A stretch of DNA of 14,868 nucleotides from SVQP01 sp045606685 (GTDB taxonomy: Bacteria > Bacillota > Clostridia > Oscillospirales > CAG-272), in NCBI GenBank assembly GCA_045606685.1, contig JAZUSJ010000170.1:1-14868 (forward strand), given 5' to 3'. Below the pieces are notes generated by a model, which did no database searches, had not been told where the DNA came from, and saw only the letters and a list, made by a program, of their open reading frames with translations. Numbering within the stretch: position 1 is the first letter of the stretch; every line of letters starts with the position of its first letter. Of the stretch, positions 13,265 to 14,868 are shown piece after piece. Both the position numbers and the translations under genes were made by a program.

Positions 13265-13656
13265 CTTGCTTTTCCTTTCGCAAAAACGTAATACTCAGCG
13301 CATCCGCCCTCGACTTCCGGCTTGATCACGAAAAAGCCGGGCGAGATCAGAATGACCGGCATATACGCATTTTGCAAAAGCTCTCTTGCTGTTTGCATGG
13401 GCATATCTGTGCCGTCACCTGCACCGTCCGTGATCAGATAGCACGGCTCCTTTTCGGATACCGCGTCCAAAACACGAGCAAGCTCGCTTGCAGTCACAGT
13501 TTGATAACCACCCTGCAGAATTCCTTCGCAATCATGCGCAAAACGCGACATCGCCTTTTGGCGGTGCTTTTTTGATTGCAGCTCGAACTGTATCCGCTCT
13601 CTGTATTCCTTTTTGATGCATGCGCGCACGAAGCACGATTCGGCCATAACGTCCAT
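13261..13656 (-). CDS. Hypothetical soluble protein coupled to a membrane protein
   Basis: Not recognised. It has 131 residues and no membrane helix. A basic N-terminal half (KKEYRERIQFELQSKKHRQKA) precedes a region with alternating strands and helices (EPCYLITDGAGDGTDMPMQTARELL, then YMPVILISPGFFVI), which looks like a small alpha/beta domain; the LITDGAGDGTD loop could bind a ligand, but this is speculation. The start has AGGAGA with about 5-6 nt before the ATG. A full-consensus promoter lies 26 bp upstream. Its TGA stop overlaps the GTG start of the next gene by four bases, so the two products probably act together, for example a soluble partner of the membrane protein. Confidence 0.75.
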   Translation of the reverse strand: MDVMAESCFVRACIKKEYRERIQFELQSKKHRQKAMSRFAHDCEGILQGGYQTVTASELARVLDAVSEKEPCYLITDGAGDGTDMPMQTARELLQNAYMPVILISPGFFVIKPEVEGGCAEYYVFAKGKAR

Positions 13657-13682
13657 TCCGCTCTCCTTCTTGCCTTTTTTTC

Positions 13683-13711
13683 ATTATATCATGAATCAAA
13701 AATACTGTCAA
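13683..13711 (-). promoter_or_regulatory. Consensus promoter for the coupled gene pair
   Basis: On the minus strand TTGACA (13711-13706), 17-bp spacer, TATAAT (13688-13683), with TG one base before the -10. It is divergent from the hydratase promoter, with about 50 bp between the two -35 elements. Confidence 0.88.
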
Positions 13712-13761
13712 CAATGCTTCAAAAAAATTGCACGCGCAGGCAGTGAATTTGCAAGATTCTA

Positions 13762-13790
13762 TTGACCTTTCTTGCAAAATGTGATATAAT
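13762..13790 (+). promoter_or_regulatory. Promoter for the hydratase gene
   Basis: TTGACC (13762-13767), 17-bp spacer, TATAAT (13785-13790), preceded by TG. The -10 context GTGATATAATG is the same as in the promoter at 12265-12293. The leader to the ATG is about 28-30 nt. Confidence 0.85.
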
Positions 13791-13825
13791 GACCATAATT
13801 CATTTTTATCACGGAGGCCCCTTTT

Positions 13826-14868
13826 ATGAATGCTGTGACTCTGTACGATTCCGGTGTGTTTTTGTGCAACGGCGCACCCTGCCCCGGGAACTGCGATCGC
13901 GACATGGATTCCGCACGCAAAAAGACGATTGCGGCCAAGATCTTTGCTTCTCATAACACAAGCAACGACGAGAATTTGTTAAAGCTTCGCTTTGACGCCT
14001 TGATTTCTCACGATATTACCTATGTTGGCATCATCCAGACGGCACGTGCCTCGGGACTGGAAAAGTTCCCCGTGCCTTACGCGCTGACCAACTGCCACAA
14101 CTCGCTTTGCGCGGTGGGTGGCACCATCAACGAGGACGACCACGTGTTCGGCCTCTCCGCGGCCAAGAAATACGGCGGTATTTACGTGCCTGCCAACCAA
14201 AGCGTGATTCACTCTTATGCAAGAGAGCAGCTTGCATTATGCGGTGGCATGATCCTTGGCTCGGACTCTCACACCCGCTACGGCGCTCTTGGCACCATGG
14301 CCGTGGGCGAGGGCGGCCCGGAGCTGGCCAAGCAGCTGCTTCGCGACACCTGGGACGTGCCCGCCCCGGAAGTCGTGCTGGTGTACGTGAAGGGCGAGCC
14401 CCGCCGGGGCATCGGTCCCCACGACGTGGCCATCGCCCTGGTGGGCGCCACCTTTGTGCGCGGATTTGTGAAGAATAAAGTGCTGGAGTTCGTGGGTCCC
14501 GGGCTGAAGCACCTGAGCGCGGACTTCCGCTGCGGCATCGACGTGATGACCACGGAGACCACCTGCCTTTCCTCTATCTGGGAAACGGACGAGGAGATCC
14601 GGAATTTCTACGAGACCCACGGCCGGGGCGGCGACTACAGAGAGCTGAAGCCCGGCCCGGTGGCGTACTACGACGCCATGATCGAGATCGATCTGTCCAA
14701 GATGGAGTCCATGATCGCCCTGCCTTTCCATCCCTCCAAGGCGTACACCATCCACGAGTTCGTAGAGCGGGCGCCCGAGCTGCTCGCTGAGATCGAGGCG
14801 GAGGCCAAAGAGCGCTTCCCGAAATCGAGCCCCGCTCTGGTGTCCAAGTCGGAGGCCAAGCGGTCTTA
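13826..14868 (+). CDS. Aconitase-family hydratase (YbhJ-like), 3' end outside window
   Basis: The frame is open from the ATG at 13826 to the window end: 347 complete codons of a family usually about 750 residues long, so less than half is present. It belongs to the aconitase superfamily. Conserved blocks are FDALISHDITYVGIIQTARASG (56-77), TNCHNSLCAVGGTINEDDH (88-106), GSDSHTRYGALGTMAVGEGG (145-164) and, later, GIDVMTTETTCLSSIW and MIALPFHPSKAYTI. Many Clostridia carry this as an uncharacterised hydratase; a citrate/isocitrate-like (de)hydration via a [4Fe-4S] cluster is the family expectation, substrate unknown. GGAGG lies 8 nt before the ATG, with a promoter at 13762-13790. From about codon 158 onward GC content and third-position GC jump sharply, so the joined halves may come from different genomes even though the reading frame and family motifs continue. 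Confidence 0.85.
   Translation, partial: MNAVTLYDSGVFLCNGAPCPGNCDRDMDSARKKTIAAKIFASHNTSNDENLLKLRFDALISHDITYVGIIQTARASGLEKFPVPYALTNCHNSLCAVGGTINEDDHVFGLSAAKKYGGIYVPANQSVIHSYAREQLALCGGMILGSDSHTRYGALGTMAVGEGGPELAKQLLRDTWDVPAPEVVLVYVKGEPRRGIGPHDVAIALVGATFVRGFVKNKVLEFVGPGLKHLSADFRCGIDVMTTETTCLSSIWETDEEIRNFYETHGRGGDYRELKPGPVAYYDAMIEIDLSKMESMIALPFHPSKAYTIHEFVERAPELLAEIEAEAKERFPKSSPALVSKSEAKRS

Noticed and set aside
13532..13954. 140-residue minus-strand reading frame
   Set aside because: It spans both divergent promoters and the start of the hydratase gene and has no ribosome site.

Overview
The window looks like chromosomal DNA of an anaerobic, low-to-mid GC Bacillota, most likely class Clostridia. 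Four things point that way: strong AGGAGG-type ribosome binding sites, a DUF512 radical-SAM-like gene next to der, an Obg with the Gram-positive C-terminal domain, and a sodium-pumping decarboxylase operon with a separate biotin carrier. Order and genus cannot be fixed from the sequence alone. Most genes lie on the minus strand.

Layout. Positions 1-320 hold no gene but are packed with hairpins, including an unusual array of GTGATATT octamers separated by small hairpins of differing sequence. Positions 321-4974 (minus) carry a housekeeping run read in the order DUF512 radical-SAM-like protein, der, obg, ppa, from an extended -10 promoter at 5017-5045. A 99-bp imperfect palindrome separates der from obg. 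Positions 5118-5454 carry two inverted copies of a multi-hairpin repeat. Positions 5515-10442 (minus) are a five-gene operon: divergent carboxyltransferase, OadG-like gamma subunit, biotin carrier, OadB and OadA. It has a promoter at 10526-10554 and a clean terminator at 5476-5504. Together these genes should make a membrane complex that moves CO2 from a carboxylated substrate onto biotin and uses its release to export Na+.

Right of 10,600 lies a set of small, poorly known genes: an HPr-kinase-like P-loop protein, a two-helix membrane protein, a small soluble protein on the plus strand with its own near-perfect promoter and terminator, and a translationally coupled pair (a soluble protein and a membrane protein). 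The window ends inside an aconitase-family hydratase gene on the plus strand.

No defence system, mobile-element transposase, CRISPR array, tRNA or rRNA was seen. The observations most worth a second look are the hairpin-octamer array, the covarying multi-hairpin repeat pair, the degenerate carboxyltransferase in the Na+ pump operon, and an abrupt base-composition step inside the hydratase gene near 14,297, which may be an assembly chimera or a recombination joint.
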